From Flavobacterium hungaricum (lineage in GTDB: Bacteria > Bacteroidota > Bacteroidia > Flavobacteriales > Flavobacteriaceae): a DNA stretch of 64,000 bases. The DNA is taken from NCBI RefSeq assembly GCF_015182285.1, contig NZ_PRDM01000001.1, positions 372,001 through 436,000 of the forward strand, written 5' to 3'. The notes beneath the pieces were generated by a model that made no database searches, had not been told where the DNA came from, and saw only the letters and a list, made by a program, of their open reading frames with translations. A program made the translations under genes and the position numbers. Below, piece after piece: positions 15,585 to 25,437 of this stretch. Each line of letters starts with the position of its first letter. Positions within the stretch are counted from its first letter, which is position 1.

Positions 15585-16598
15585 TTATCTTGGAATTTCG
15601 ACAGTTTCTATAATTTGTTTGATGATTTCGGTGCTGGTAATTCCTTCCATTTCACGTTCTGGAGTTACAATTACACGGTGTTGCAATACCGGAACTGCAG
15701 CATCTTTAATGTCTTCAGGCGTTACAAAATCACGTCCGCGGATAGCAGCAAAACCTTTTGAAGCATTCAAAATTGCGATAGAAGCACGAGGCGAAGCACC
15801 TAAATATAAAAAGGCATTTTCTCTGGTGTTAATTACAATTCTGGCAATATATTCTAACAAATTCTGCTCTACTCTGATTTGTTTTACCAAGGCTTGGTAG
15901 TGTTTGATTTCCTGCGCAGAAAGTATCGTTTTTATGGCTTCTAATTTTCCGTGATCCTGCAATAAATGCTCTCTTTGAATGATTAGAATTTCTTCGTTTA
16001 ATTTTGGATAATCGATCGTGATTTTGAATAGAAAACGATCTAATTGCGCTTCTGGAAGTCTGTAAGTTCCTTCTTGTTCGATCGGATTTTGAGTTGCAAT
16101 TACCAAAAACGGCGCTTCTAATTGATAAGCCGATCCGTCTATTGTAATCTGGCGTTCTTCCATAACTTCAAAAAGAGCAGCCTGCGTTTTGGCCGGCGCA
16201 CGGTTAATCTCATCAATCAAAATCAAATTAGAAAAAATCGGACCTTTTTTAAATTCAAATTCCGAATTTTTTAAATTGAAAACAGAGGTTCCCAAAATAT
16301 CAGATGGCATTAAATCGGGTGTAAACTGAATTCGGCTGAAACCAATATTTAAGGTTTTAGATAATAATTTTGCTGTAATTGTTTTAGCAACTCCCGGAAC
16401 ACCTTCAAGAAGCACATGTCCGTTTGATAAAATAGCAACCAAAAGCTGATCTACCATTTTATGCTGCCCTACAATAACCGTTTCTATTTCTCTTTTAATG
16501 CTGCTAACATGATCCAGAAGCGGCCCCAAATTGATTCTGGTTTCAAAATTCACATTTTCATTTGTAGTCTCGTTTGCTGTTGTATTGATGTCGTCCAT
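15585..16598 (-). CDS. MoxR-family AAA+ ATPase
   Basis: 337 residues. Walker A is EGVPGVAKTITAKLLS (about 60-75), Walker B LILIDEINRAP (about 125-135), then ALFEVMEERQITIDG, sensor 1 ATQNPIEQEGTYRLPEAQ and the lid domain with SPRASIAILNAS. MoxR ATPases act as chaperone-like remodellers together with VWA or DUF58 proteins. The gene lies upstream of DUF58 and downstream of DUF4350 in the operon from 19625 to 13611. Confidence 0.92.
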   Translation of the reverse strand: MDDINTTANETTNENVNFETRINLGPLLDHVSSIKREIETVIVGQHKMVDQLLVAILSNGHVLLEGVPGVAKTITAKLLSKTLNIGFSRIQFTPDLMPSDILGTSVFNLKNSEFEFKKGPIFSNLILIDEINRAPAKTQAALFEVMEERQITIDGSAYQLEAPFLVIATQNPIEQEGTYRLPEAQLDRFLFKITIDYPKLNEEILIIQREHLLQDHGKLEAIKTILSAQEIKHYQALVKQIRVEQNLLEYIARIVINTRENAFLYLGASPRASIAILNASKGFAAIRGRDFVTPEDIKDAAVPVLQHRVIVTPEREMEGITSTEIIKQIIETVEIPR

Positions 16599-16636
16599 GA
16601 TTTGGTCTGTTTTTCTTTATAAATGTAGGTTAACTT

Positions 16637-17863
16637 CTAGTTTAAAATTTTCTCTATTGCCTGATTGATTCGAATTAAATCTTCTTCAAGACTTCCGTGG
16701 TAACTTTTTCGGTGTTCGTTAATCAAAGAAACAAGATTTTCAATATCGGTGATATTTTTACCTGTTTTGTGCTGCAACTTTTTTATAAAATTATCATCTA
16801 ATTTGTGCGTCTCAATCAGATATTCGTTTCTGATTTTTTCGAGAAAATAAATGATTTTTTTATCTATAATATTGGTGTGATCTCCTTCCTGATAATATAG
16901 ATTTCCAATTGTTTTGGTAAAATCAACCGTCAAATTTGGAAGCGGTTTTATAATTGGCACTATACGTTGTTTGCGTTTAGCATTAAACAAAACAAAAATA
17001 AAAATTCCGATCAGTGCTAAATACAAAGCCCATTTTAGCGCGGGCTGACTGAGAATGTATCGTAAAGGTGAGCCGGAAATGTTTGCACTGTCTTCGGTTT
17101 TTGTATAAAAGAAAACATCTTTTTTCGGCATATAACTCATCACATTTTCGGCGTATTCAAAATTATTTGCTTTAAGCAGGTTATAATTGGTAAAAGCTAC
17201 AGGTTGTGTATGCAGATAGAAATAACCTTTTTGAAATGGAATCTTAATAAAATTAATATTCTTCTTATTGTTTGAACTTTCCTGATATCCTAAAACAGTA
17301 GTTTTTAAAGTGTCAATTTTAGAGAAAAAACTATTTGCACCGGTATTAAAATGATATTTCTGGCTGCTCACTTTTTTATTAGCCATCCAGAAAGAAACTT
17401 CTTTTGTTGGAAGAAAATCTGTTTTTAATTCAATTTTTAAGGAATCAGCAAGCAGTTTTGGAAACACTTGCATGCTTAAAAAAGCGTTGTTTCCTTCTGA
17501 AACAAAATAGAAAAGTTCTTTTACGGACTGATCATCAATCTGATTATCTTCAGAAATGTTTAAGAAAGTCCCTTTAATAGTATACGTGTCTACTTCTAGA
17601 CTATCTTCAGAATACTCCTGATAGCTGTTCAGTTTTGAATCTAAAAACTCATAAGGAGTCTGTGTCGAAATTCTTTCGATATTTTGATTCTTAAATAATC
17701 CTTTAGCTTCCTGGTCAAAAACATATAAACCAAACGGAATTTTATCATCTACTGAATAAGTTGGTCTCCAGTCAATTGGTTTTGGATTTCCTTTGTCTAA
17801 TACTACAATCAAAATGAAGATGAAAACCAAAACAGCAATGTATATTTTTATAGTTTTATTCAT
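16637..17863 (-). CDS. DUF4350-domain membrane protein
   Basis: 408 residues. A transmembrane segment at the start (about 5-22) and another near 280-295 leave a large outside domain, which fits DUF4350. Residues about 40-60 show RPTYSVDDKIPFGLYVFDQE. ATG at 17863 is used because the ORF starting 6 nt earlier uses TTG. The start overlaps the end of the DUF4129 gene by 8 nt (ATGAATAA), a translational-coupling arrangement. Part of the MoxR operon. Confidence 0.75.
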   Translation of the reverse strand: MNKTIKIYIAVLVFIFILIVVLDKGNPKPIDWRPTYSVDDKIPFGLYVFDQEAKGLFKNQNIERISTQTPYEFLDSKLNSYQEYSEDSLEVDTYTIKGTFLNISEDNQIDDQSVKELFYFVSEGNNAFLSMQVFPKLLADSLKIELKTDFLPTKEVSFWMANKKVSSQKYHFNTGANSFFSKIDTLKTTVLGYQESSNNKKNINFIKIPFQKGYFYLHTQPVAFTNYNLLKANNFEYAENVMSYMPKKDVFFYTKTEDSANISGSPLRYILSQPALKWALYLALIGIFIFVLFNAKRKQRIVPIIKPLPNLTVDFTKTIGNLYYQEGDHTNIIDKKIIYFLEKIRNEYLIETHKLDDNFIKKLQHKTGKNITDIENLVSLINEHRKSYHGSLEEDLIRINQAIEKILN

Positions 17864-18632
17864 TGCCAAAGGTTTTTAATGCATTTTTAAATCTGTTTTG
17901 AGTTTTAAGAAACGTAGTTTCATCAATTTCAAATTCACCGTACCAGATGTAATTGTAGAGATAAGATAAATACGTAAATTCTTCTTTGTGTGCAGGGCGT
18001 TGGAGCTCGTACAAATAATCAGAATTTGTTTTTTCGATATCCCACTCAATGTAATGGTTTTTTGCCATGACTTTTAACAGCCAAAGATAGTAATAGCGCA
18101 CAGCGATACGTTTTTCGCCAGAAGCAATACTTTCTTTTATTAGTTTTTCGAAATCTAAAAGGTGAATGTTTTTTTCTGCGTCAGTGTAGAAAATAGTTTT
18201 CTTAGTACTGTCTTTACCAAAAATCCATTTTCCTTCTTTATTGATTAGTGCTTTCGCAATAAAATAAATCACGATTACAATTACAGCTACCGCTATAACT
18301 CGGATCAAAATACCTACAAAATCTAAGGCTGCTTCTGATGTTTTGAAATGAAATAAATTTCTGAAAATATTGGCCAGCCAATTTAAAAAATGATCCCACC
18401 AGGTTTTTTTAGGTTCTTTATGTTCGTAAACAAAATCAGAACCTTTGTAGTTATTTTTAAAGTCTTTCTCAAAATGTTTTGCGTTTACTGGATCAGCATC
18501 AATTTTGATGTCTTTTTCAGTATATTTTATACTTTCTATTTTTGGAGGATCCTGTACAATAATAGTAGTGTCTTGAGCACTAATAAAACTGCAGTGTAAA
18601 ATAAAATATAAAAAAAATAAAAATTTATTCAT
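17856..18632 (-). CDS. DUF4129-domain membrane protein
   Basis: 258 residues. A signal or membrane segment at the start (FLFFLYFILHCSFISAQ) and a strong membrane segment near 112-130 (ILIRVIAVAVIVIVIYFIAK) precede the C-terminal DUF4129-type domain (AVRYYYLWLLKVMAKNHYIE, RPAHKEEFTYLSYLYNYIWY). Function unknown; this family is part of the MoxR/DUF58 clusters of Bacteroidota and Actinobacteria. It overlaps the DUF4350 gene and is 15 nt after the SpoIIM-like gene. Confidence 0.75.
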   Translation of the reverse strand: MNKFLFFLYFILHCSFISAQDTTIIVQDPPKIESIKYTEKDIKIDADPVNAKHFEKDFKNNYKGSDFVYEHKEPKKTWWDHFLNWLANIFRNLFHFKTSEAALDFVGILIRVIAVAVIVIVIYFIAKALINKEGKWIFGKDSTKKTIFYTDAEKNIHLLDFEKLIKESIASGEKRIAVRYYYLWLLKVMAKNHYIEWDIEKTNSDYLYELQRPAHKEEFTYLSYLYNYIWYGEFEIDETTFLKTQNRFKNALKTFGNE

Positions 18633-18647
18633 TTAATAGGCTGTAAT

Positions 18648-19625
18648 TTAATTTGATTGGGCGCTTAACTGTAATTTTTTATGAACAATAAAGGGATAAA
18701 CCAAATAATAAAAAGAAATGATTCCTAGTGTAATTAAGATAATACCGCTGCTTAACCAATTGGGCATATCGATAGAATAACGTGTTATAAAACCCTCTAA
18801 AAACCCGGCAGAAATCGTAAAAGGAAAAGTACTCAGAAATATTTTAAAACTATTTTTAAAACCAATTTTAAAAGAATTTATGCGCGAAAAAGTTTTAGGA
18901 AACAATATCGACGCACCCAGAATAAAACCAGCAGTAGTTTCGATTACAATCGCAAAAACTTCCATAGAGCCATGAATCCAGATACCACGGACACTTTTCC
19001 AGAAAACACCCTGCTCATAAAAAAAGTATTGAAAAGCTCCCAGCATAATACAGTTTTGCATCGAAATATACAAAGTACCCAAACCGGCAAGAATTCCATA
19101 CAAATAACACTTGGCTCCAACAAAAAGATTGTTCATCGTGATTCCGACAAAACTGCCCCAGTTAGAACCAGAACCATACACGGCCATTGGATTTCCTTTT
19201 TTGATGTTTTCTAAAGTCATATTTACATAACCGTCGGACAAAATCAATCGGACGAAACCTTGATCGTATCGTGCCGAAATAACGCCTACAAAAACCGTTA
19301 CAAAAAACAGCACAAAAGAATAGATCAAATATCTTCTGTATTGATACATTAAAAGCGGTACTTCGATTTGAAAAAAATACAAAAGCATATTTTTTTCTGT
19401 ACGTTTGGTTTTGTAAATCTTCTGATAAATCTGCGAAGCCAAATGATTTAAGTATACAACTGTTTTACTTTTAGGATAATACGTCTGTGCATACGCAAGG
19501 TCATTCATCATTTGAATGTACAAATTAGCTAATTCATCAGGATTTTTCTTAGCTTTACCAAAAATAGCTAGCTCAAATTCCAGCCATTTTTCTTTATTTT
19601 GTTTTATAAAAGCAATTTCTCTCAT
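18648..19625 (-). CDS. SpoIIM-like (DUF95) integral membrane protein
   Basis: 325 residues. Five to six transmembrane helices between about 100 and 315, with the family features SMEVFAIVIETTAGFILGAS and NSFKIFLSTFPFTISAGF. The N-terminal about 95 residues are cytoplasmic and helical. Relatives are named for stage II sporulation protein M, but in Bacteroidota the protein belongs to the MoxR cluster and its job is unknown; sporulation is not implied. First gene of the operon, transcribed away from the RDD gene. Confidence 0.8.
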   Translation of the reverse strand: MREIAFIKQNKEKWLEFELAIFGKAKKNPDELANLYIQMMNDLAYAQTYYPKSKTVVYLNHLASQIYQKIYKTKRTEKNMLLYFFQIEVPLLMYQYRRYLIYSFVLFFVTVFVGVISARYDQGFVRLILSDGYVNMTLENIKKGNPMAVYGSGSNWGSFVGITMNNLFVGAKCYLYGILAGLGTLYISMQNCIMLGAFQYFFYEQGVFWKSVRGIWIHGSMEVFAIVIETTAGFILGASILFPKTFSRINSFKIGFKNSFKIFLSTFPFTISAGFLEGFITRYSIDMPNWLSSGIILITLGIISFYYLVYPFIVHKKLQLSAQSN

Positions 19626-19645
19626 TGTCTGCTAAAATATAAAAT

Positions 19646-20389
19646 ATGTCAGAATTATCTATTAATACAACACAAAATGTTAAAATAAATTTCATAGCAG
19701 CTTCTGCGGGCGAAAGACTAGGGGCATACTTTATAGATTTGTTCGTTAAAATCTGCTATGTAGTAACTATTTTACTGCTGTTTTTTTCTGTTTTTAACTT
19801 AGAAAAATGGTTTAATACTTTAGATGATTGGTCTGTGGGAGCGATTTTTTTGATCTTCTTTTTTCCGATCATGATTTATTCCATAACCTTAGAAAGTATT
19901 TTTGAAGGCCAGTCGATCGGAAAGAAAATAGTCAAAATAAAAGTAGTTAAAATTGACGGCTACCAAGCTGGTTTTGGCGATTACCTAATTCGCTGGTTTT
20001 TTAGAATGATCGATTTTAGTTCTTTTTATGGTTTAGTTGGATTTATTACCATTATCACAAGCAAAAAATCACAACGTTTAGGCGATATGGCTGCAGGAAC
20101 GGCAGTTATTACATTGAAGAATAAAATTAACATCAGTCATACCATTCTAGAAGAAATAGGAAATGCCTATGTGCCGACTTATCCCTTAGTAATCAAACTT
20201 TCTGATAATGATGTGCGTATTATAAAAGAAAATTTTCAAAGGGCTGAAGCAAAAAACGACCATGAGGTTTTATATAAATTAGTCGCTAAAATTGAAAGCG
20301 TAACCGGAATAAAAAATCAATCTGGCAACAACAGTGATTTTCTTCGCGTTATTTTAAAAGATTATAATTTTTATACACAAAATATGTAA
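19646..20389 (+). CDS. RDD-family membrane protein
   Basis: 247 residues. The RDD domain covers about residues 15-150: GERLGAYFIDLFVKICYVV with the Arg and Asp residues, further membrane helices (about 55-80, 115-140), then GDMAAGTAVITL at its end. About 95 hydrophilic residues follow. RDD proteins are membrane proteins of unclear role. Its start is 20 nt from the start of the divergent SpoIIM-like gene, so the two promoters must overlap or lie inside each other's coding DNA, which implies joint control. Confidence 0.85.
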   Translation: MSELSINTTQNVKINFIAASAGERLGAYFIDLFVKICYVVTILLLFFSVFNLEKWFNTLDDWSVGAIFLIFFFPIMIYSITLESIFEGQSIGKKIVKIKVVKIDGYQAGFGDYLIRWFFRMIDFSSFYGLVGFITIITSKKSQRLGDMAAGTAVITLKNKINISHTILEEIGNAYVPTYPLVIKLSDNDVRIIKENFQRAEAKNDHEVLYKLVAKIESVTGIKNQSGNNSDFLRVILKDYNFYTQNM

Positions 20390-20421
20390 TCAATTTTGCT
20401 TTTTTAGAAGCTGGAATTGTT

Positions 20422-20451
20422 TTTGAAGTTTAAGTAATTTTTGTATATTTA
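20422..20451 (+). promoter_or_regulatory. Promoter of the secreted 280-residue protein
   Basis: TTTG (20422-20425), 18 bp, TATATTTA (20444-20451) fits the Bacteroidota TTTG / TAnnTTTG pattern with one mismatch. The ATG is 55 nt downstream at 20506. Confidence 0.55.
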
Positions 20452-20505
20452 ACTGATTTAGTGTTGAATATGTTTAAAAGGTAACCAAGATAAAACTTCA
20501 GGATC

Positions 20506-21348
20506 ATGAAAATTAAAAAAGCTGTCATCGTTGTATTACTCGTATTTACTGCCTTTGCTGGTTTCGCTCAAGGCGGAAAAAAATTAGACAAAATTATAAA
20601 AAGAGATTATCAGATTATTGAAGGAACTATTTCTAAGATGTCTGATAAAACCGTTGAATATTCACTTCCTGGAGAAACCATACAAATATCGCTCGATGTT
20701 TCACAGATTGCCAGAATCGAATTTGCGAGCGGAAGATCGCAGACATTTGATGTTTCGCAAAATAATACCCCAACAGCTTCAAATCAAAGTATTACTGCAG
20801 TCGAAGTAAAAGCCAATACCATTGCTGTTTTGCCGATTCCTTATGTCAATTCACAGAATTTAGAAAGTTCTGATGAAATGTCCAGACTGGCACAAAACGA
20901 TATGTATAATAGACTTCTGGACAAATCCGCTAATATTGCGCCCTTAACCGTACAAGACTTAAGAATCACCAACAGTTTACTTAGTAAAGCGGGAATTACT
21001 TCGCAAAACATTGACCAGACACCAATTGAAGATTTAGAAAAAATATTAGGAGTCGACAATATTGTGGCTGCTAAAATTTCGTTTACAGTTTCAGAAAGTT
21101 CTACAGCCACAACTTACAGCAGCGGCACTAAAACAGATGATAAAAATAAAAAGGTAAAAACCAATGATGTTTCTACGACAACGGCCAATTCACAGTTGTA
21201 CTATTACTACACGGTTTACTTTGATATGTATCGAAATACAACCAAAATTTACTCTCAAACCAGAAAACCTTTTCTGAATCTGAAAGACAGCTGGATGGAC
21301 TCGGTTACTTATTTATTAAAAAGAAGTCCGATTTATGTGAAGAAGTAA
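20506..21348 (+). CDS. Secreted protein with a CsgG/GNA1162-like outline
   Basis: 280 residues with a signal peptide (MKIKKAVIVVLLVFTAFAGF, then AQ). Residues about 30-75 form a small beta-rich module (YQIIEGTISKMSDKTVEYSL). From about 105, NTIAVLPIPYVNSQNLE and then DDIAAAK-like GVDNIVAAKISFTV resemble the NAD-like fold of CsgG, DUF799 and LpoB proteins that assemble at the outer membrane. There is a Lys/Ser/Thr-rich linker. I cannot give a function. It has its own promoter and no cotranscribed neighbour. Confidence 0.5.
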   Translation: MKIKKAVIVVLLVFTAFAGFAQGGKKLDKIIKRDYQIIEGTISKMSDKTVEYSLPGETIQISLDVSQIARIEFASGRSQTFDVSQNNTPTASNQSITAVEVKANTIAVLPIPYVNSQNLESSDEMSRLAQNDMYNRLLDKSANIAPLTVQDLRITNSLLSKAGITSQNIDQTPIEDLEKILGVDNIVAAKISFTVSESSTATTYSSGTKTDDKNKKVKTNDVSTTTANSQLYYYYTVYFDMYRNTTKIYSQTRKPFLNLKDSWMDSVTYLLKRSPIYVKK

Positions 21349-21417
21349 TTTAGACTTAGTTTTTTAATTTTAGTAGTAAGTACTAAGAGCGAAGTTTTTT
21401 GTTTTTGGACATTGGTA

Positions 21418-21446
21418 TTGAATTTCTTTACAACTTTGTAACTTTG
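21418..21446 (+). promoter_or_regulatory. Promoter of the TRIC channel gene, inside the octamer array
   Basis: TTG (21418-21420), 18 bp, then TAACTTTG (21439-21446), a perfect TAnnTTTG -7 box, gives a 5' leader of about 20 nt. The -7 box is itself one unit of the octamer array, which runs on to the ATG at 21473. Confidence 0.6.
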
Positions 21447-21472
21447 TCCCTTTGCATTGTAACTTAAAAAAA
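21431..21472 (+). repeat. Octamer-periodic array before the TRIC channel gene
   Basis: CAACTTTG (21431-21438) and TAACTTTG (21439-21446) are followed by TCCCTTTG and CATTGTAA in the same 8-nt register, ending CTTAAAAAAAATG at the start codon. Same design as the arrays at 10939-11019 and 37325-37368. Confidence 0.6.
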
Positions 21473-22075
21473 ATGTTTCACTTACTAGATATTATTGGGA
21501 CAATGGCGTTTGCTATGTCCGGCGCATTAACGGCAATGCATAAAAAACTAGATCCGTTTGGTGTTTTTATTATTGCTTTTGTAACAGCAGTAGGAGGCGG
21601 AACCTTACGTGATGTACTTATCGGAAGAACCCCGGTTGGCTGGATGCGTGATATACAATACGTTTATGTGATTATTATCGGTTTCTTTTTAGCCATTCTT
21701 TTTAGAAAAAGATTTGATAAACTTAGAACTTCATTATTTTTATTTGATACGATCGGACTTGGAGTATTTACTTTAATTGGACTGGAAAGAGGTCTTTTAA
21801 CTGGGCTTCATCCTGCCATTTGTATCGCGTTGGGAACTATGACTGCTTGTTTTGGCGGTGTAATTCGGGATATTTTATGCAACGAAATTCCGAATGTCTT
21901 TAGAGAAGAAATTTACGCTACGATCTGTATTTTGGGCGGCATTGTGTTTTTTGGACTCCGAAAACTTAATCTAAACGATGATGTTTTATATCTTGTAACT
22001 TCGCTGGTCATTATCGTAGTACGATTACTGGCCGTAAGATACAAATGGCATTTAAAAGCATTTGACCACAAATAA
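21473..22075 (+). CDS. TRIC-type cation channel family protein (UPF0126)
   Basis: 200 residues from the ATG at 21473 (the upstream in-frame ATG at 21452 gives an unlikely tail). Seven short transmembrane helices in two similar halves, each with the family motif: GGGTLRDVLIGR (about 41-52) and FGGVIRDILCNE (about 127-138). Bacterial relatives of the eukaryotic TRIC channels conduct K+ in vitro; the physiological role in bacteria is unclear. It precedes the glycan genes by 9 nt, possibly as an operon leader. Confidence 0.88.
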   Translation: MFHLLDIIGTMAFAMSGALTAMHKKLDPFGVFIIAFVTAVGGGTLRDVLIGRTPVGWMRDIQYVYVIIIGFFLAILFRKRFDKLRTSLFLFDTIGLGVFTLIGLERGLLTGLHPAICIALGTMTACFGGVIRDILCNEIPNVFREEIYATICILGGIVFFGLRKLNLNDDVLYLVTSLVIIVVRLLAVRYKWHLKAFDHK

Positions 22076-22084
22076 CGCTGTGAA

Positions 22085-23032
22085 GTGAAACACTATACCG
22101 TAAAAAAATACCGTGAAAATGATTATGCATTATGGAATGACTTTATTGCTCAGGCCAAAAATGGCGCATTTTTATTTCACAGAGATTTTATGGAATACCA
22201 TCAGGATCGATTTGAAGATTTCTCGCTGCTGATTTTTGAAAATGAAAAACTTAAAGCGATTCTTCCAGCAAATAAAACTGCAGATGCGGTTTATTCTCAT
22301 CAAGGTTTAACCTACGGCGGACTTGTCTTTCTTGAAAAATTGAAAGCAGCAAAAATCGAAATAATTTTAGATGAGATTTTAAATTTTCTGAAAACAAACA
22401 ATATAAAAAACTTTTATTACAGACCCATTCCAGGATTTTATTTAGCGAAAGGGAATCAGGAAGTCGATTTTTTTCTGTTCAAAAGAAATGCTGTTTTAGA
22501 GCGAAAAGAAATGAATCTGGCGCTCAATTTACAGTTGCCGCTTTGTGTTTCCAAAAGTAAAATGAAGCATTTCAGACGCATTGAAAATCTGGATCTGGAT
22601 ATTGTCGAAGAAACAGATTTTACGCCTTTTTGGGACGAAGTTTTATCGCCGAGGTTATCAGAGAAATTTAATATAAACCCAGTTCATTCCAAACAAGAAA
22701 TTACTTTACTGCAAAATAGATTTCCAAAAAATATCAGGCAGTTTTCTGTTTATCAAGAAGATAAAATTATTGCCGGAGTCACTATTTTTGAAAGCAATGG
22801 TGTCGTAAAATCACAATACGGCGCCACTTCAAAAAAAGGGGAAGAAGTGCGTGCGTTAGACTTTTTGTTTATTCATTTAATTTTAAAATTTAAAAGAGAA
22901 GGAAAACACTTTTTTGATATGGGAGTGGTAACAGAAAAAAACGAAAAAGGATATAATCCAGGACTTTTACAACAAAAAGAAGAACTGGGCTGCAGTGTGT
23001 ATAATCAGGATTTTTACAAACTTACTTTATAA
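22085..23032 (+). CDS. GNAT/FemAB-like N-acyltransferase
   Basis: 315 residues. Two GNAT-like halves: [20 protein letters not shown] and [12 protein letters not shown] in the first, and [20 protein letters not shown] in the second, with [17 protein letters not shown] next. This is the FemAB-like type that moves acyl or aminoacyl groups onto sugars or peptides. Start is GTG at 22085, 9 nt past the TRIC stop; no ATG is available nearby. Its stop overlaps the next ATG (TAATG), so it is translated with the FdtB-like gene and may supply the acyl step for the same amino sugar. Specificity unknown. Confidence 0.7.
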   Translation: MKHYTVKKYRENDYALWNDFIAQAKNGAFLFHRDFMEYHQDRFEDFSLLIFENEKLKAILPANKTADAVYSHQGLTYGGLVFLEKLKAAKIEIILDEILNFLKTNNIKNFYYRPIPGFYLAKGNQEVDFFLFKRNAVLERKEMNLALNLQLPLCVSKSKMKHFRRIENLDLDIVEETDFTPFWDEVLSPRLSEKFNINPVHSKQEITLLQNRFPKNIRQFSVYQEDKIIAGVTIFESNGVVKSQYGATSKKGEEVRALDFLFIHLILKFKREGKHFFDMGVVTEKNEKGYNPGLLQQKEELGCSVYNQDFYKLTL

Positions 23033-24135
23033 TGATTTCTTTTCTAGACCTAAAAAAAATAAACGAACCCTATGAAAATGCTTTTCAGCAAAAACTGAAA
23101 TCAGTTTTAGAAAACGGCTGGTATATTTTAGGAAAAGAAGTTGAAATTTTTGAAAAAGCCTTTGCCCAATACTGCCAAACCAAATATTGTATCGGAGTGG
23201 GCAATGGTTTGGATGCATTGACCCTTATTTTTAAAGCGTACATACAGCTTGGAAAATTACAGAAAGGCGACGAAGTTATTGTTCCTGCCAATACTTTTAT
23301 AGCAAGTATTTTTGCGATTGTTCAGGCCGATTTAATTCCGGTTTTGGTTGAGCCAAAATTAGAAACCTACAACATCAATCCCGATTTAATCAAGGAGAAA
23401 ATAACTTCCAAGACAAAAGCCATTTTAGCCGTTCATCTCTACGGACAATTAGCCGAAATGGATCAAATAAATGAAATTGCTTTGCAGCATAATTTAATTG
23501 TTGTAGAAGATGCAGCGCAGTCGCATGGAGCAAAAAATAATAAATTTGAAAATCTAAATTCAGCAGCTGCCTATAGCTTTTATCCTGGAAAAAACCTAGG
23601 CTGTTTAGGAGACGGCGGTGCGGTTGTGACTAATGATCAAGAACTTTCTAAAGTGATTCATTCACTTCGAAACTATGGTTCTGAGAAAAAATATTACAAC
23701 GAATTTCAAGGCGTAAATTCCAGATTAGACGAACTTCAGGCAGGTTTTTTAAATTTAAAACTGCCAAATCTGGATACCGATAATGAGAAACGCAGAACCA
23801 TTGCAAAACGTTATTTAGACGAAATTAAAAACAATAAAATTGTGCTGCCTTTTTGGGATTACAGCAATAATCATGTCTTTCATTTATTTGTTATCAGAAC
23901 AGAAAATAGAGAAGCGCTGCAACAGTATTTAGCGCAGCATAATATCCAAACTGTAATTCATTATCCAATTCCGCCCCACAAACAAAAAGCTTTTGATTCT
24001 GAATTCTCAGGATGGAATAATACATCATTTCCAATAACAGAAAAGATTCACAATGAGGTTTTAAGCCTGCCTATAAGCCCTGTTTTAACGAATGATGAAG
24101 TTGGTTTTATTATTGAAATTTTAAATCAATACTAG
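23032..24135 (+). CDS. DegT/DnrJ/EryC1-family sugar aminotransferase (FdtB-like)
   Basis: 367 residues, a PLP enzyme of the sugar-nucleotide type. [13 protein letters not shown] and [11 protein letters not shown] (Asp about 160) hold PLP, and [19 protein letters not shown] has the Schiff-base Lys (about 187). Related FdtB enzymes aminate dTDP-3-keto-6-deoxysugars, giving Fuc3N or Qui3N; an FdtA-like cupin lies at 27521. I infer synthesis of a 3-amino-3,6-dideoxyhexose for a surface glycan; the rmlA and rmlB genes are not in the window. Overlaps the acyltransferase and is followed after 1 nt by the flippase. Confidence 0.85.
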   Translation: MISFLDLKKINEPYENAFQQKLKSVLENGWYILGKEVEIFEKAFAQYCQTKYCIGVGNGLDALTLIFKAYIQLGKLQKGDEVIVPANTFIASIFAIVQADLIPVLVEPKLETYNINPDLIKEKITSKTKAILAVHLYGQLAEMDQINEIALQHNLIVVEDAAQSHGAKNNKFENLNSAAAYSFYPGKNLGCLGDGGAVVTNDQELSKVIHSLRNYGSEKKYYNEFQGVNSRLDELQAGFLNLKLPNLDTDNEKRRTIAKRYLDEIKNNKIVLPFWDYSNNHVFHLFVIRTENREALQQYLAQHNIQTVIHYPIPPHKQKAFDSEFSGWNNTSFPITEKIHNEVLSLPISPVLTNDEVGFIIEILNQY

Positions 24136-24136
24136 T

Positions 24137-25411
24137 TTGAATTTATACCAAAAAATAGTGCAGACTACTTTGTTTAAAATTACTTCTTTAAACAGTCTAA
24201 GCGTTGTTTTAAAAATCGCTATTGGTTTAATTTCCTCCAAAATCGCTGCCGTTTTTATAGGACCTGCTGGTATGGCGTTAATGGGAAATCTGCGTAATTT
24301 TTTAAATTCTTTAGAAAATATCTCTACTCTGGGATTTCAAAACGGAATTGTAAAATATACTGCAGAAAATAAAAAAAAAGAGCAGGAACTTCAGAAAATT
24401 ATTGCCTCGGTTTTTATAATCTTGATCCTAGTCGCCCTTATAATGAGCGTTGTTTTATATGGGTTCGCATCATTTTGGGACAATAAAATTTTTAATACCC
24501 AAACCGATTATGCGATAGTTTTCAAAATTTTGGCTTTGGCATTTCCCTGGTACGCCGTTTCTGTTTTTTTACTGGCAATCCTTAATGGACTTAGTAAATT
24601 TAAAAAGGTAATCTGGGTAAATATTATAGGTAATATTGCAGCTTTATTAGTGATCGCATTCTTAATTGTTCAGTTTAAAACAATGGGCGCTTTAGTCGCG
24701 GCGGCTGTTTCTCCTTCTTTATTGTTTTTTATCACTTTTTATTTTATACAGCAGGAAATACCGTTTTTGCAAGCTGTTCGGTTGAAGTTTTTTGATTTTC
24801 AGATTATTAAAAAGCTGCTTCCTTATTCTGTTATGGCTTTGTTTTCGTCGGTATTAGGGCCTGTAATTTTTCTTTTAATCCGAAACAAAGTGATCAGTGT
24901 TATAGGAATCGATCAAGCAGGCTTTTGGGAAACCATGTTAAGAATATCTTCCTCTTACATGCTTTTTGTAACCACTTTGCTCACCGTTTATTTTTTGCCA
25001 AAACTTGCGTCAGCACAAAATAATGAACAGACAAAAGCGATTTTTTGGCAGTATTATAAATTCATTCTGCCTGTTTTCTGCGCAGGCGTTGTTATGATTT
25101 ATTTTGCCCGATTTATAATTATCCAAATTTTATTTACCAAAGCATTTTTGCCAGTGTCAGGGCTTTTTTTCTGGCAGCTTTTGGGAGATGTTTTCAAGGT
25201 CTGTTCTCTGATTTTAGGCTATCAATTTTTTGCAAAAAAAATGACAAAAGCATTTATTGTCACAGAGGTTTTATCACTTTTATTTCTATATTTTTTAAGC
25301 ATTTATCTCATTGATTTTTTCGGTATTCAAGGTGTTGTAATAGCGCAGACGATTGATAATTTGGTTTACCTGATTGTGCTGGGGCTTTATTTTAGGAAAA
25401 GTTTGTTTTAG
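24137..25411 (+). CDS. Wzx-like O-antigen/polysaccharide flippase
   Basis: 424 residues with about ten or more transmembrane helices spread over the whole length (for example IIASVFIILILVALIMSVVL and FFITFYFIQQ). This is the MATE/MVF-type fold of Wzx transporters, which move lipid-linked oligosaccharide across the inner membrane. TTG is the start codon at 24137, 1 nt after the stop of the aminotransferase gene; no ATG lies nearby. No polymerase (Wzy) or ligase is visible in the window. Confidence 0.85.
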   Translation: MNLYQKIVQTTLFKITSLNSLSVVLKIAIGLISSKIAAVFIGPAGMALMGNLRNFLNSLENISTLGFQNGIVKYTAENKKKEQELQKIIASVFIILILVALIMSVVLYGFASFWDNKIFNTQTDYAIVFKILALAFPWYAVSVFLLAILNGLSKFKKVIWVNIIGNIAALLVIAFLIVQFKTMGALVAAAVSPSLLFFITFYFIQQEIPFLQAVRLKFFDFQIIKKLLPYSVMALFSSVLGPVIFLLIRNKVISVIGIDQAGFWETMLRISSSYMLFVTTLLTVYFLPKLASAQNNEQTKAIFWQYYKFILPVFCAGVVMIYFARFIIIQILFTKAFLPVSGLFFWQLLGDVFKVCSLILGYQFFAKKMTKAFIVTEVLSLLFLYFLSIYLIDFFGIQGVVIAQTIDNLVYLIVLGLYFRKSLF

Positions 25412-25437
25412 TCTTAACTAAATAAATGATTTAACCA

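Noticed and set aside
18648..19625. SpoIIM-like gene as evidence for sporulation
   Set aside because: The family is widespread in non-sporulating Bacteroidota and sits here in a MoxR cluster; no other sporulation gene is present.
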